Source: Brevibacterium paucivorans (GTDB taxonomy: Bacteria > Actinomycetota > Actinomycetes > Actinomycetales > Brevibacteriaceae). Taken from it: 64,000 bases of DNA. Positions 1-9,450 of this stretch are shown piece after piece. Position 1 is the stretch's first letter, and the number at the start of each line of letters is the position of its first letter. A model generated the notes under the pieces. The model had not been told where the DNA came from. It did not search any database and saw nothing but the letters and a program-made list of their open reading frames with translations. The DNA lies in NCBI RefSeq assembly GCF_016907735.1, contig NZ_JAFBCP010000001.1:1-64000 (forward strand), written 5' to 3'. Position numbers and translations under genes: made by a program.

Positions 1-2
1 GG

Positions 3-1634
3 GGCATGATCCTTGCCGACCGACCCATCTACGACCTCGTGCCCATTGAGCCAGCCGCCATGGAAGGTCGCACCGTCATCCAGTGGGACAAAGACGACTC
101 AGCTGCCATGAACCTGGTGAAGTTCGACCTTCTGGGGCTGGGCATGCTGGAAGCGCTCCGCCACATGAACGAACTGGTCGAAAAGCACACCGGGCACGCG
201 GTCGACCGCGGGAACATCCCTCAAGAGGACGGCGTGTACGACATGCTGTGCCGAGCCGACGCCGTGGGCGTGTTCCAAGTCGAATCACGTGCCCAGCTGT
301 CGACCTTGCCACGCATGCGACCACGCAACTTCTACGACCTCGTAGTCGAAATCGCCCTGATCCGCCCCGGGCCCATCCAAGGAGAATCTGTCCACCCGTA
401 CCTGCGACGCCGGCAAGGCGTCGAACCGGTCACCTACGCCCACCCGGCGTTGGAGAACTCCTTAGGCAAAACCCTGGGCGTGCCACTGTTTCAAGAACAG
501 CTCATGCAGATCGCGATCGACGTCGCAGGGTTCTCCGGCGCAGACGCTGACGAACTCAGGCGTGCCATGGGTGCGCGCCGGTCTGCCCGCACCATGGCAG
601 CACTTGAGGATCGCTTCCACCGAGGGTGTGCCGCCCGCGGAGTCGAACCCGCTGTGGCACGTGAAATTTTTGGCAAGATCGCCGCCTTCGCCGACTACGG
701 ATTCCCCGAGTCCCACGCCCTGAGCTTTGCGAACCTGGTGTACGAGTCCGCGTGGTTCAAATACCGGCACCACGCGGCGTTCACCGCGGCACTTCTGCGC
801 AGCCAACCCATGGGGTTCTACTCGCCCCAATCGCTCATCACCGATGCGCGACGGCACGGCGTGAACATCCGCGGCGTCGACATCAACCTTTCCCACGCAG
901 ACGCGGACCTCGAACCCGACCCCCAGTCCGTGGGTGGGTTCGCCATCCGGTTGGGGCTCACCTCGGTCAAGGGGATCAGCGCCGAGGTGGCAACCCAGGT
1001 GGTTACGCACCGCACCCGTCCGTATGCCTCGATTGAAGAACTCGCATGCCGGACGGGAATTCCCTCCGACGCCCTGGAGTCCCTCGCCACGGCAGGTGCA
1101 TATGAAAGTTTCGGCGTTGACCGCAGGCAAGCGCTCTGGATAGCCGGCTCGCTGGCAGGTGCCGGGCCAGACACACTGCCGGGCACCTCGGCGGTCATGG
1201 AAGCCCCCGCGCTTCCCCTCATGACCGAATTCGACACCACACTTGCCGAACTCTTTTCCACCGGAATCACCGTAGACGGGTACCCAACCGAACACTTGCG
1301 CGCGGCCCTGAACGCGCGTGGTCTAGCTTCGACGCGAGACGTCATGAACGCGCAGTCCGGAGCCCGGATCACGGTCGCCGGGATCGTGACGCACCGGCAA
1401 CGCCCCAAAACCACAACCGGTGTGACGTTTTTTAACATCGAAGACGAATTCGGAATGCTCAACGTCGTGTGCTCACCGGGACTCATGAAACGTTTCGCAC
1501 CCGTGTCCTACACCCGCTCCACCGTTACCGTGACAGGAACCGTGCAACGGGCAGGTGAAGTCGTGAGCCTCTACGCCCAAAAAATCACCGCACTCGACGT
1601 ACAAATCCCAACGTCAGCGCGCAATTTCCGGTGA
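3..1634 (+). CDS. dnaE2: Error-prone DNA polymerase III alpha subunit, 3' part
   Basis: This is the C-terminal portion (about 543 residues) of a C-family DNA polymerase; the reading frame is open back to the window edge, so the PHP domain and first catalytic aspartates lie outside. The segment KFDLLGLGMLEAL near residue 41 matches the region carrying the third catalytic aspartate. It is followed by GVFQVESRAQ and IALIRPGPIQG, which are typical of the palm and fingers. The C-terminus (about residues 450-530) reads as an OB-fold (ARITVAGIVTHRQRP). The absence of a tau-binding tail and the overall motif pattern fit DnaE2/ImuC, the SOS mutagenesis polymerase, rather than replicative DnaE1. ImuA/ImuB partners are not visible in the window. 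The choice of DnaE2 over DnaE1 is from family knowledge. Confidence 0.85.
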   Translation, partial: GMILADRPIYDLVPIEPAAMEGRTVIQWDKDDSAAMNLVKFDLLGLGMLEALRHMNELVEKHTGHAVDRGNIPQEDGVYDMLCRADAVGVFQVESRAQLSTLPRMRPRNFYDLVVEIALIRPGPIQGESVHPYLRRRQGVEPVTYAHPALENSLGKTLGVPLFQEQLMQIAIDVAGFSGADADELRRAMGARRSARTMAALEDRFHRGCAARGVEPAVAREIFGKIAAFADYGFPESHALSFANLVYESAWFKYRHHAAFTAALLRSQPMGFYSPQSLITDARRHGVNIRGVDINLSHADADLEPDPQSVGGFAIRLGLTSVKGISAEVATQVVTHRTRPYASIEELACRTGIPSDALESLATAGAYESFGVDRRQALWIAGSLAGAGPDTLPGTSAVMEAPALPLMTEFDTTLAELFSTGITVDGYPTEHLRAALNARGLASTRDVMNAQSGARITVAGIVTHRQRPKTTTGVTFFNIEDEFGMLNVVCSPGLMKRFAPVSYTRSTVTVTGTVQRAGEVVSLYAQKITALDVQIPTSARNFR

Positions 1635-1739
1635 TATGACCAAATAAGACACCACGTGACACGTCTTTGACACGCACAGGCGGAACAACCTCGGCGCCCG
1701 TTTAGCGTTGCATGCAACCAACAACGTTAGGAGCCAATC

Positions 1740-3044
1740 ATGACCGCCTTTGAAACCCTCCAGATCCACGAAGGGCAGACTCCAGACAGCGACACCGGTT
1801 CACGTGCACTACCTATCTACCAGACCACGTCCTTCGTATTCGACGACGCCCAGCTGGCAGCCGACCGTTTCGCGCTCAAAGACCTAGGGCCCGTCTACAC
1901 GCGTCTCGCCAACCCCACAGTGCAAGCAGTTGAAGAACGCATTGCGGCCCTTGAAGGGGGAGTGGGCGCTGTTTTGACCTCATCGGGGCAAGCAGCTGCG
2001 TTCCTCGCAATCGTCAACATCGCAGGTGCTGGCGACCACATCGTCGCAAGCCCTTCACTGTACGGAGGAACCTACAACCTCCTCGACATAACCCTGCGCA
2101 AACTGGGCGTCGAAACCACCTTTGTGGAAAACCCAGGCAACATCGACGAGTGGAAAGCCGCCGTGCAGCCCAACACCAAAGCGTTCTTTGGTGAAACCCT
2201 GACGAACCCACAGTCCTCCGTCCTCAACCTTCCTGAGCTCAGCAAAGCCGCCCACGACGCGGGCGTTCCGCTTATCGTCGACAACACGCTGGCAACGCCA
2301 TACCTGCTGCGTCCCATCGAACACGGCGCGGACGTAGTCCTGCACTCAGCAACCAAGTTCCTGGGCGGCCACGGCACCTCGATCGCAGGTGTCATCGTCG
2401 ACTCGGGAAACTTTGACTACAGCACAGACCCTGAGAAGTTCCCTGGCTTCAACGAACCAGACGCGTCCTATAACGGACTGGTCTACGCTCGCGACCTGGG
2501 ACCAGACAGCGACTTCGGTGCCAACGTGTCCTACGGAATTAAGATCCGCGTGCAACTTCTTCGCGACTTGGGACCATCGGCATCGCCGTTCAATGCGTTT
2601 CTGATCGCACAGGGACTGGAAACCTTGAGCCTGCGAGTCGAACGCCACGTTGAAAACGCGCAGAAGGTAGCGACGTTCCTGGAAAACCACGACCAGGTTA
2701 CACACGTCAACTACGCAGGACTGGAATCCAGCCCGTACAACGCACTGGTTAAGCAGCTTCTGCCCAAGGGAGCCGGAGCCGTGCTGTCTTTCGACATCGC
2801 AGGCGGTTACGACGCCGCTGTGAAATTTGTCGATGCACTGGAACTGCACTCGCACGTCGCAAACATTGGTGACGCCCGTTCCTTGGTCATCCACCCAGCA
2901 TCCACCACGCACTCTCAGCTGAGTAAAGAAGCACAAGCGAAGTCGGGTGTGAACCCAGCACTGGTCCGCTTGAGTGTAGGACTTGAAGGTGTGGACGACA
3001 TCATTGCGGACTTGGAGAAGGGCTTTGCGGCCGCACGCGGTTAA
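1740..3044 (+). CDS. metY: O-acetylhomoserine sulfhydrylase (MetY)
   Basis: This PLP enzyme of the Cys/Met metabolism family (434 aa) makes homocysteine from O-acetylhomoserine and sulfide in the cytoplasm. The PLP-binding lysine lies in the motif VLHSATKFLGGHG, and the length and the start MTAFETLQIHEGQ are typical of MetY. A TAGGAG ribosome site precedes the ATG. The 3' end overlaps the probable start of metX, which makes the enzyme's substrate, so the two genes form a translationally linked methionine operon. I see no SAM or cobalamin riboswitch in the 105-base gap upstream. Confidence 0.95.
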   Translation: MTAFETLQIHEGQTPDSDTGSRALPIYQTTSFVFDDAQLAADRFALKDLGPVYTRLANPTVQAVEERIAALEGGVGAVLTSSGQAAAFLAIVNIAGAGDHIVASPSLYGGTYNLLDITLRKLGVETTFVENPGNIDEWKAAVQPNTKAFFGETLTNPQSSVLNLPELSKAAHDAGVPLIVDNTLATPYLLRPIEHGADVVLHSATKFLGGHGTSIAGVIVDSGNFDYSTDPEKFPGFNEPDASYNGLVYARDLGPDSDFGANVSYGIKIRVQLLRDLGPSASPFNAFLIAQGLETLSLRVERHVENAQKVATFLENHDQVTHVNYAGLESSPYNALVKQLLPKGAGAVLSFDIAGGYDAAVKFVDALELHSHVANIGDARSLVIHPASTTHSQLSKEAQAKSGVNPALVRLSVGLEGVDDIIADLEKGFAAARG

Positions 3045-4092
3045 GAGCCCGCTCACACACGGGGTCGACGGTACCGTGCGGACGTGTCGCATCGGGGATT
3101 TCGAAACTGAAAACGGTGACGTGATCCCCGATGCCCACATCGCGTTCGAAACGTTCGGCACGCTCAACGCTGAAGCCACCAACGCGATCCTCATCGAGCA
3201 TGCGCTCACCGGTGACTCACACGTCACCTCCGGGGCATCTGGCGTTCCTGGTTGGTGGGATGACGTTGTGGGACCGGGCAAGGCGATCGACACGCGAGAG
3301 TTCTTTGCCGTGTGTACCAATGTGCTCGGTGGATGCAATGGATCCACCGGGCCCAGCACATCTGTCGACGACAAGGAATTAGGCGCTTCGTTCCCGCAAG
3401 TGAGTATCCGCGACATGGTGCGAGCCGAAGCTCTGGTTGCCGATGCGTTGGGTATCGAACAGTTCAACGCAGTGGTGGGCGGATCCTTGGGAGGCGCCCG
3501 AGCCACCGAGTTCGCAGCCACCCAGCCCCATCGAGTCCAACAGACGGTGGTGTTGGCCGCCCCGGCGTATTCGTCTGCTGACAACATCGCGTGGGCACAC
3601 ACGCAGTTGCAGGCGATCCAACTGGATCCCGACTATCACGGTGGCAACTACGCCCACCACAGCGTGAAGCCACTGTACGGTCTGGGTTTGGCTCGCCAGA
3701 TCGCACATCTGACATACCGTAGCGGCGATGAGCTCGACGGCCGGTTCGGGCGCGAACACCAACCCGCCATGCCCGGCTACTACCAGGTGCAAAGCTACTT
3801 GGATTACCAGGCCGGAAAGTTGGTTGGCAGGTTCGACGCCCAGTCGTACTGCGTGCTCACCCGCGCGTTAAGGGACCATGATGTGCGCCGAGGTCGTTCC
3901 CAGCTGAACGTGCCCGGTCTCCATGTGGTGTCACTGTCCTCTGACCGGCTCTATCCGCCCGCCCAGGTCAAAGAGCTCGCAGAGCTTGCCGGGGCGCGCT
4001 CGTACACAGAAGTTGAAACGGACGCCGGCCACGACGGATTCCTCACGGAATCCGCGAAGGTGAGCCAGATCCTCCGAACGGTTCTGCAATAG
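3025..4092 (+). CDS. metX: Homoserine O-acetyltransferase (MetX)
   Basis: This alpha/beta-hydrolase fold enzyme acetylates homoserine with acetyl-CoA. The nucleophile elbow is GGSLGG (in VVGGSLGGARATEF), and the catalytic Asp and His appear in SSDRLYPP and DAGHDGFLTE. Length fits the family. The start is uncertain: I prefer the TTG at 3025 because GGAGAAGG (3014-3021) sits just upstream, giving a 20-base overlap with the end of metY. Alternatives are TTG 2983, GTG 2989 or TTG 3004. No ATG is available near the conserved N-terminus, which begins around HGVDGTVRTCRIGDF. Confidence 0.92.
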   Translation: MRPHAVKSPLTHGVDGTVRTCRIGDFETENGDVIPDAHIAFETFGTLNAEATNAILIEHALTGDSHVTSGASGVPGWWDDVVGPGKAIDTREFFAVCTNVLGGCNGSTGPSTSVDDKELGASFPQVSIRDMVRAEALVADALGIEQFNAVVGGSLGGARATEFAATQPHRVQQTVVLAAPAYSSADNIAWAHTQLQAIQLDPDYHGGNYAHHSVKPLYGLGLARQIAHLTYRSGDELDGRFGREHQPAMPGYYQVQSYLDYQAGKLVGRFDAQSYCVLTRALRDHDVRRGRSQLNVPGLHVVSLSSDRLYPPAQVKELAELAGARSYTEVETDAGHDGFLTESAKVSQILRTVLQ

Positions 4093-4114
4093 CGGGCGCG
4101 GCTCTATGACTGCT

Positions 4115-6151
4115 CTATGACCGCTTTGCCCGAATGATTTTTTCGTCAATCGGGTAATCGGTGCGGGAACGTGCTTGACGCACATACGCCCGGGCCTCAT
4201 TCTGGCGGGCTTCTTCCTGCCCTTCAGAAATCTGGGTACGACGGTGTTCACCGGTGAAGCCGAACATCTCTGCCAGGTCAGGTGCATTCAGGGCTAGCTT
4301 GCGACACAGTCGCCCAATGGTGGGCTCAACCAGACGAGCGCGAGCCATGGGCAAGCGTCCATACATAACGTGCCAGCCAATGTGTTCGTGAATGATGGTG
4401 AGACCGTAGAGGTCACGAATGCGACGCAGCAGTTTCGCTTCGTCCGGGTGCGCCGAGATGTCGATGTCGCGCAGTCGAGCCGTGAGCGCCTGCCACTTGA
4501 GAAGATGAATATACGCTTCTGCCGTCTCGATAAGCTGATGCTGGTGGGTGTTGAAAAGATCCGCAGCAGCCTGGCGATCCATCTTGGTTGCAGGGCGTAG
4601 CTTCTGAGCAAGATCAGACAGCATCGAGTCGACTCGGCTGGAAAGCAACGCTTCCTGAAGGTGCCCGGACCTGATGCGTTTTGAAGTAAGGGCAGGCGTG
4701 AACAGGTCGCCAATCGTGCGCCCCACACTTGCAAGACCCGTTCTGTAGAGCGAGTGCTCAGCAGCTTGGTGAGACAGGTACCGGGCTGCGCCACCAAAGT
4801 CGATGTCTTTGAGTTCGCGCGAGTAGTCCTGCAACAGCCGCTTACCCACAAGCTGGAGAAGCACCGTGTTGTCACCCTCAAAGGTGACGTACACGTCTAA
4901 GTCGTGGCGCAGTCCCACTAGGCGGTTGTCCCACATGAAACCGGCCCCACCGCAGGCTTCCCGGCACTCCTGAATCGTGTCCAACGCGTCCCACGTGGAC
5001 ACGGCCTTGAAGCCCGCTGCCTGACTTTCTAGCAATTGCCGGGTGGCTTCCGGAGGATTTTCACTACGGAACACCTCGTCAAAAGTGTCCAGCAGACTTT
5101 CGTGAGCGACGGAGTTGGCCCATGCTTTTGCAACCAGAGGTATGAGCCGGCGCTGGTGTTCACCGTAGTCAATAAGGCGCACGCTTTGGCCGGGAACCCC
5201 GCCTTCGAACTGTGTGCGTTCCACCGCGTATCGCAAAGCGATGTCGAGGGCCAGTTTGGATGCCACTGTGGATGCCCCGTCAAGTGACACACGCCCCATG
5301 ACGAGCGTTCCCAGCATGGTGAAAAAGCGCTTGCCGGGGGAGTGGATCGGCGAAGAATATTCGCCATCTTCGGCCACGTGACCGTAGCGGTCTAGCAGGT
5401 GGTCGAGGGGGATCCTCACGTGGTCGAAGCCGAACCGCCCGTTGTCGACACCTAAGAGCCCACCCTTGTGCCCATCGTCCTCAATCGTGACACCCGGCAG
5501 GGGCCGTCCCTCCTCAGAGCGCACGGGAACAAAGAACGCGTGAACCCCGTAGTCAATTCCACACGTGATGAGCCGGGCGAAAACAACAGCTGCCTGCGCG
5601 TGCGTGGCTGCATTCCCGATGTACTCTTTCACCGCCTGCCGGTGCGGCGTGTGAATGACGAACTCTTGTTGTTTGGGGTCGTAGGTGGCGGTCGTGTCCA
5701 CGTTCGCAACGTCGGAACCGTGACCAATTTCGGTCATCGCAAAGCTGCCCAACAGTTTGCCTTCAAGGGCGTCTTTGAGCCACCGTTCGTGTTGGTCTTT
5801 GTTGCCGAGGTGGTGAATAGCTCCGCTGAAAAGCCCGTATTGCACGCCAGCCTTAATTTGTATGCTGGGTTCTGCCAGCACAAGCTCTTCGAACCCAGCG
5901 ACGTATGCGGCGTAGTCCTCCGGTCCGCCCATGTGCTCCGGCATTGCCAACTTGGTGAAGCCGGCGTTAGCAAGCGCGACAGTACCTTCAAGCGTCGCCT
6001 GGCGTTTGCGTTCGAGATTCCATTCGGGTTTGAGCCGCAAGGCCGGGTGGGCGGCGAACTCGCGGCCCTTTTCGCGCACAGAGGCGCGATCGCCTTCGAG
6101 GAATCGGCGCAGAAACTCAACGTCGACGGTCAGTGGAGCTTTCGTGTTCAT
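4115..6151 (-). CDS. Acyl-CoA oxidase / large acyl-CoA dehydrogenase
   Basis: This 678-residue FAD enzyme likely performs the first step of acyl-CoA oxidation. It has an N-terminal helical domain, a middle beta domain with FAMTEIGHGSDVANVDT, and a C-terminal domain with the CREACGGAGF motif. In the acyl-CoA oxidase branch the Glu of this motif is the catalytic base. The length is closer to oxidases than to the usual 380-residue dehydrogenases. Its start overlaps the stop of the TetR gene by four bases (ATGA), so the two are co-transcribed. It converges on metX. By position it corresponds to fadE5 in the similar M. tuberculosis locus. Whether oxygen or ETF is the electron acceptor cannot be read from the sequence. 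Confidence 0.88.
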   Translation of the reverse strand: MNTKAPLTVDVEFLRRFLEGDRASVREKGREFAAHPALRLKPEWNLERKRQATLEGTVALANAGFTKLAMPEHMGGPEDYAAYVAGFEELVLAEPSIQIKAGVQYGLFSGAIHHLGNKDQHERWLKDALEGKLLGSFAMTEIGHGSDVANVDTTATYDPKQQEFVIHTPHRQAVKEYIGNAATHAQAAVVFARLITCGIDYGVHAFFVPVRSEEGRPLPGVTIEDDGHKGGLLGVDNGRFGFDHVRIPLDHLLDRYGHVAEDGEYSSPIHSPGKRFFTMLGTLVMGRVSLDGASTVASKLALDIALRYAVERTQFEGGVPGQSVRLIDYGEHQRRLIPLVAKAWANSVAHESLLDTFDEVFRSENPPEATRQLLESQAAGFKAVSTWDALDTIQECREACGGAGFMWDNRLVGLRHDLDVYVTFEGDNTVLLQLVGKRLLQDYSRELKDIDFGGAARYLSHQAAEHSLYRTGLASVGRTIGDLFTPALTSKRIRSGHLQEALLSSRVDSMLSDLAQKLRPATKMDRQAAADLFNTHQHQLIETAEAYIHLLKWQALTARLRDIDISAHPDEAKLLRRIRDLYGLTIIHEHIGWHVMYGRLPMARARLVEPTIGRLCRKLALNAPDLAEMFGFTGEHRRTQISEGQEEARQNEARAYVRQARSRTDYPIDEKIIRAKRS

Positions 6152-6747
6152 GAGTTTTTTCCTTCAACGTTGTCGGTGGCTGGGGCGCTTTCCCACAGCC
6201 ACGTACTCAGGTGAGTTGCAAAGGTGTGAGGGTCGGTAGGTTTGGTGAGCCATTCGTCAGTACACGCGCGCACAAAGCCCAGCGCACCTCGTGCCCACAT
6301 GTACTGCTCTGGCTGAGTGAAGTTCATTCGTGCGCACAGCAGTTGAGCGATTGCATCAAAAAACGTTTGTTGCCCCGTTTGGTGGGTGACTCCACGGTCG
6401 CAGAAGCGGTAGACATGGGGCCTGCTTGAAGCGAGATCAACAAATGCCGCGATCATGTGCGTGAGAGCTTCACGCGGACTCATGTCGGGCGTTGCGGCTC
6501 GGTCGAGCTGTTGAGTGATGACCTTCATGGCCCACTGTCCCATGTCGTCGACGAGACCAGCGCGGTCACCAAAGTACCTGTACAAGACGGTTTTTGACGT
6601 GCCCGTGGCTTCGCAGATCTGGTCCATCGAGGCGTCCGGTCCCAGATCGGCAACCGAGTGGCGAACCATACGAAGCAACTCACGGCGACGCTCTTTACGG
6701 TGTGCATCCCACCGCAGAGCACGTCCGTCTTGTGTGACTGATTTCAT
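6148..6747 (-). CDS. TetR-family regulator of the lipid-oxidation locus
   Basis: This is a 199-residue TetR-type repressor. The N-terminal helix-turn-helix is visible as MDQICEATGTSKTVLYRYFGDRAGL (residues about 41-65), followed by a variable helical ligand domain. It is the first gene of the minus-strand pair with the acyl-CoA oxidase and is divergent from the thiolase operon. A perfect 14-bp-arm palindrome touches its own start codon, so autorepression and joint control of the divergent operon are likely. Acyl-CoA is a plausible ligand by context only. Confidence 0.9.
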   Translation of the reverse strand: MKSVTQDGRALRWDAHRKERRRELLRMVRHSVADLGPDASMDQICEATGTSKTVLYRYFGDRAGLVDDMGQWAMKVITQQLDRAATPDMSPREALTHMIAAFVDLASSRPHVYRFCDRGVTHQTGQQTFFDAIAQLLCARMNFTQPEQYMWARGALGFVRACTDEWLTKPTDPHTFATHLSTWLWESAPATDNVEGKNS

Positions 6748-6779
6748 GTAACTGACAGTATCAAGTACTGTCAGTTACA
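6747..6779. promoter_or_regulatory. Perfect palindromic operator between tetR and thiolase
   Basis: The arms TGTAACTGACAGTA (6747-6760) and TACTGTCAGTTACA (6766-6779) are exact reverse complements separated by TCAAG. The site fills most of the 60-base divergent gap and its left arm overlaps the first base of the tetR start codon. It is the obvious binding site for the neighbouring TetR protein. That assignment is inferred from position and symmetry. Confidence 0.85.
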
Positions 6780-6807
6780 GATAATTTAAGCGCTTCTAGG
6801 AGGTAAC

Positions 6808-8088
6808 GTGAACCGTCGCGCAGCGATCCTCGGTGGAAACCGAATTCCCTTTGCCCGTTCCAACAAACAGTACGCTCACGCTTCGAATCAAGACATGCTC
6901 ACCAGCGCTCTCGACGGGCTGGTCGCACGCTTCGGACTCGCAGGTAAACGCCTCGGTGAAGTCGCCGGCGGTGCGGTTTTGAAACACTCAAAAGACATCA
7001 ACCTCACACGTGAATCTGTTTTGGGCTCGGCACTGAGCCCCACGACTCCGGCATTTGATTTAGGTCAAGCCTGTGCGACCGGTCTGGAAGCCTGCGTGAG
7101 CATTTCGCAGAAGATCCGCTTGGGACAGATCGAGTCGGGGATCGCAGGGGGAGCCGACACCACCTCGGACGCGCCCATTGTTGTCAGCGACGGACTGCGC
7201 GAAAACCTCCTTGCGCTGTCGCGCGCACGCACGATCCCGCAGAAGCTCCAGGCGATCGCCCGGATCCGGCCACAGGACCTGGCTCCAGTAGCCCCAAGCA
7301 CGGCTGAAGCACGCACGGGCTTAAGCATGGGTGAACACCAAGCGCGCACAACAGCACACTGGGGGATTACACGCCAGGCACAAGACGAGTTGGCGCTGGC
7401 ATCGCACACCAACATGGCTGCCGCGTGGGACCGCGGATTCTTCGACGACCTCGTGACCCCATACCTGGGCGTCACGCGCGACACCAACCTGCGCGCGGAC
7501 TCCACCATGGAAAGCCTGGCAAAGCTCAACCCAGTGTTCGGTCGCAACCTGGAAGCCGAAGCCACGATGACCGCGGGAAACTCCACGCCACTCACCGACG
7601 GTGCGTCGACCGTGCTGTTGGGAAGCGAAGAGTTCGCGGCGGAACTGGGTATTGAGCCACTTGCGTACCTCGTGGATGCCGAGGCGGCGGCCGTGGACTT
7701 CGTTGAAGGCGAAGAAGGACTGCTCATGGCTCCGGCATACGCGGTGCCACGCCTGCTTGCACGCAACGGGCTGACGTTTGACGACATTGATGTGTTTGAA
7801 ATTCACGAAGCTTTCGCCTCCACCGTGTTGTGCCACCTGGCGGCATGGGAAAGCGAGGAGTTCTGTACGCAGAAACTGGGGCTGGATGCACCTCTTGGTG
7901 CTGTTGACCGCGCCAAGCTCAACCCTAACGGTTCCTCTCTGGCAGCCGGTCACCCATTCGCCGCAACCGGCGGGCGCATCGTTGCCCAAACGGCGAAGCA
8001 CCTGAAAGAAACTGGCCAGAAGCGTGCCCTCATCTCCATCTGTGCTGCAGGTGGTCAGGGTGTTGCTGCAATCGTGGAAGCTGACTAG
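6808..8088 (+). CDS. fadA2: Acetyl-CoA acyltransferase (thiolase, FadA2/FadI-like)
   Basis: This 426-residue thiolase cleaves 3-ketoacyl-CoA (or condenses acyl-CoAs). The nucleophilic Cys is in DLGQACATGLEAC, the catalytic His in AAGHPFAATGG, and the second Cys in SICAAGGQG. The start is GTG at 6808, behind a strong AGGAGG site (6798-6803). It is the first gene of a three-gene plus-strand operon with only 9 bases before the next start. The arrangement matches fadA2-fabG4-htdX in mycobacteria. Confidence 0.93.
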   Translation: MNRRAAILGGNRIPFARSNKQYAHASNQDMLTSALDGLVARFGLAGKRLGEVAGGAVLKHSKDINLTRESVLGSALSPTTPAFDLGQACATGLEACVSISQKIRLGQIESGIAGGADTTSDAPIVVSDGLRENLLALSRARTIPQKLQAIARIRPQDLAPVAPSTAEARTGLSMGEHQARTTAHWGITRQAQDELALASHTNMAAAWDRGFFDDLVTPYLGVTRDTNLRADSTMESLAKLNPVFGRNLEAEATMTAGNSTPLTDGASTVLLGSEEFAAELGIEPLAYLVDAEAAAVDFVEGEEGLLMAPAYAVPRLLARNGLTFDDIDVFEIHEAFASTVLCHLAAWESEEFCTQKLGLDAPLGAVDRAKLNPNGSSLAAGHPFAATGGRIVAQTAKHLKETGQKRALISICAAGGQGVAAIVEAD

Positions 8089-8097
8089 GAGTTGCAC

Positions 8098-9450
8098 ATG
8101 GCTAAAGACACGTACCTCAATCTTGCAAACGGCGCATTGGCGCCAGTGGTAAAGAAGCTGGGACTGCCACAGCCGGTTCCGTTGCGCCGGTTCAACGTGG
8201 CCGGTGGATCCGGGTTCACCAAGGACCCTGTTTTGGTGCTCGGTGACTCCGGTGCCGACGCGCTTGCGGAACTGCTGGTCGAAAACGGATTCGCGGTGCA
8301 CCGTTCACCGGACCCCAGCTTTAAGTACCAGGGCATCATCGCAAGCTTCATCGACGCGCAGAGCCCGGACGACCTCGGCGAGACGGTTCTGCAGATTTCC
8401 CCGGCACTTAAACAGACTGCCCGCTGTGCGCGCGTTGTGATTGTGTCGCGAGCGCCTGAAGGGGAGAAACCGTCGATTGATGCCGCACGTAATGGTGTGA
8501 CCGGAATCGTGCGTTCAGTAGCCCACGAAATGCGCTACGGCGGCACAGCGAACGGAATTGTGCTGGACGCCGGCGTGGACGTGAACGCGGCCTCGGTGAC
8601 CGGTGCGCTGTGGTTCTTCCTGTCTGCCAAGTCGGCGTATGTGTCCGGTCAGTTGCTTACCGTGAGCGATGACCGGGGCCAGGCTGTGACGGCGAGTGAA
8701 TTCGATGGCGTGCGCGACAACGGACCGCTCGCAGGCAAGATCGCGGTAGTCACCGGTGCTGCGCGGGGAATCGGTGCAGCCATTGCGCGGACACTGCACC
8801 GCGACGGTGCCTATGTCTACGGCGTTGATGTGCCTCAGGCTGGTCAAGCGCTTGCTGCAACCATGAACGCGGTTGCCGGGAAGGCGATTCACCTCGACAT
8901 CACAGCTGAGGATGCGGCCACCAAAATTGCGCAGGCAGTTGGGAAGCCCATTGACATCCTCATTCACAACGCGGGAATTACACGGGACAAGCTGCTCGCC
9001 AACATGGACGCAGGCCGGTGGAACTCAGTGATCGCGGTGAACATTGAATCGCAACTGCGGATGAACGAAAAACTTACTGAACTTGGGGCGTGGGGAAGCC
9101 AGCCGCACGTCGTTTCCCTGGCGTCCACCTCGGGCATTGCTGGAAACCGCGGACAGACCAACTACGCGGCGTCGAAAGCCGGCGTGATCGGAATGGTCGC
9201 GGCCTCCCAAGACAACTTTGCCAAGCTGGGCGGCTCGATTAACGCCGTGGCACCCGGGTTCATCGAGACCGACATGACCGCCAAGATGCCGGCCCTGACT
9301 CGGCAGGTAGCGCGCCGACTCTCCAGTCTGCAGCAAGGCGGTCTGCCGGAGGACGTCGCCGAGGCGATCGCGTTCTTGTCCTCACCTGCCGCAACCGGCG
9401 TGAACGGGCAGACGCTTCGCGTGTGTGGACAGAACATGGTGGGTGCGTAA
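8098..9450 (+). CDS. fabG4: Large 3-oxoacyl-ACP/CoA reductase (FabG4 type)
   Basis: This is a two-domain, high-molecular-weight FabG of 450 residues. The first ~210 residues form a flavodoxin-like domain without catalytic motifs, and the second half is a short-chain dehydrogenase with the nucleotide motif TGAARGIGAA, Ser in SLASTSG and the YAASKAG catalytic Tyr/Lys. Mycobacterial FabG4 has the same size and uses NADH on 3-oxoacyl-CoA. The ATG at 8098 is chosen because of the GAG spacing after the thiolase stop; an in-frame TTG lies at 8092. Its stop overlaps the next ATG by one base (TAATG). Confidence 0.92.
   Translation: MAKDTYLNLANGALAPVVKKLGLPQPVPLRRFNVAGGSGFTKDPVLVLGDSGADALAELLVENGFAVHRSPDPSFKYQGIIASFIDAQSPDDLGETVLQISPALKQTARCARVVIVSRAPEGEKPSIDAARNGVTGIVRSVAHEMRYGGTANGIVLDAGVDVNAASVTGALWFFLSAKSAYVSGQLLTVSDDRGQAVTASEFDGVRDNGPLAGKIAVVTGAARGIGAAIARTLHRDGAYVYGVDVPQAGQALAATMNAVAGKAIHLDITAEDAATKIAQAVGKPIDILIHNAGITRDKLLANMDAGRWNSVIAVNIESQLRMNEKLTELGAWGSQPHVVSLASTSGIAGNRGQTNYAASKAGVIGMVAASQDNFAKLGGSINAVAPGFIETDMTAKMPALTRQVARRLSSLQQGGLPEDVAEAIAFLSSPAATGVNGQTLRVCGQNMVGA

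Noticed and set aside
462-1295. 277-residue minus-strand open frame inside dnaE2
   Set aside because: It is a shadow of a conserved polymerase region.
1635-1739. Possible SAM or T-box riboswitch before metY
   Set aside because: No matching conserved core or long paired leader is visible in 105 bases.
2346-3602. 418-residue minus-strand open frame across metY and metX
   Set aside because: It is antisense to two clear enzymes, has no domain pattern and is rich in residues typical of a shadow frame.
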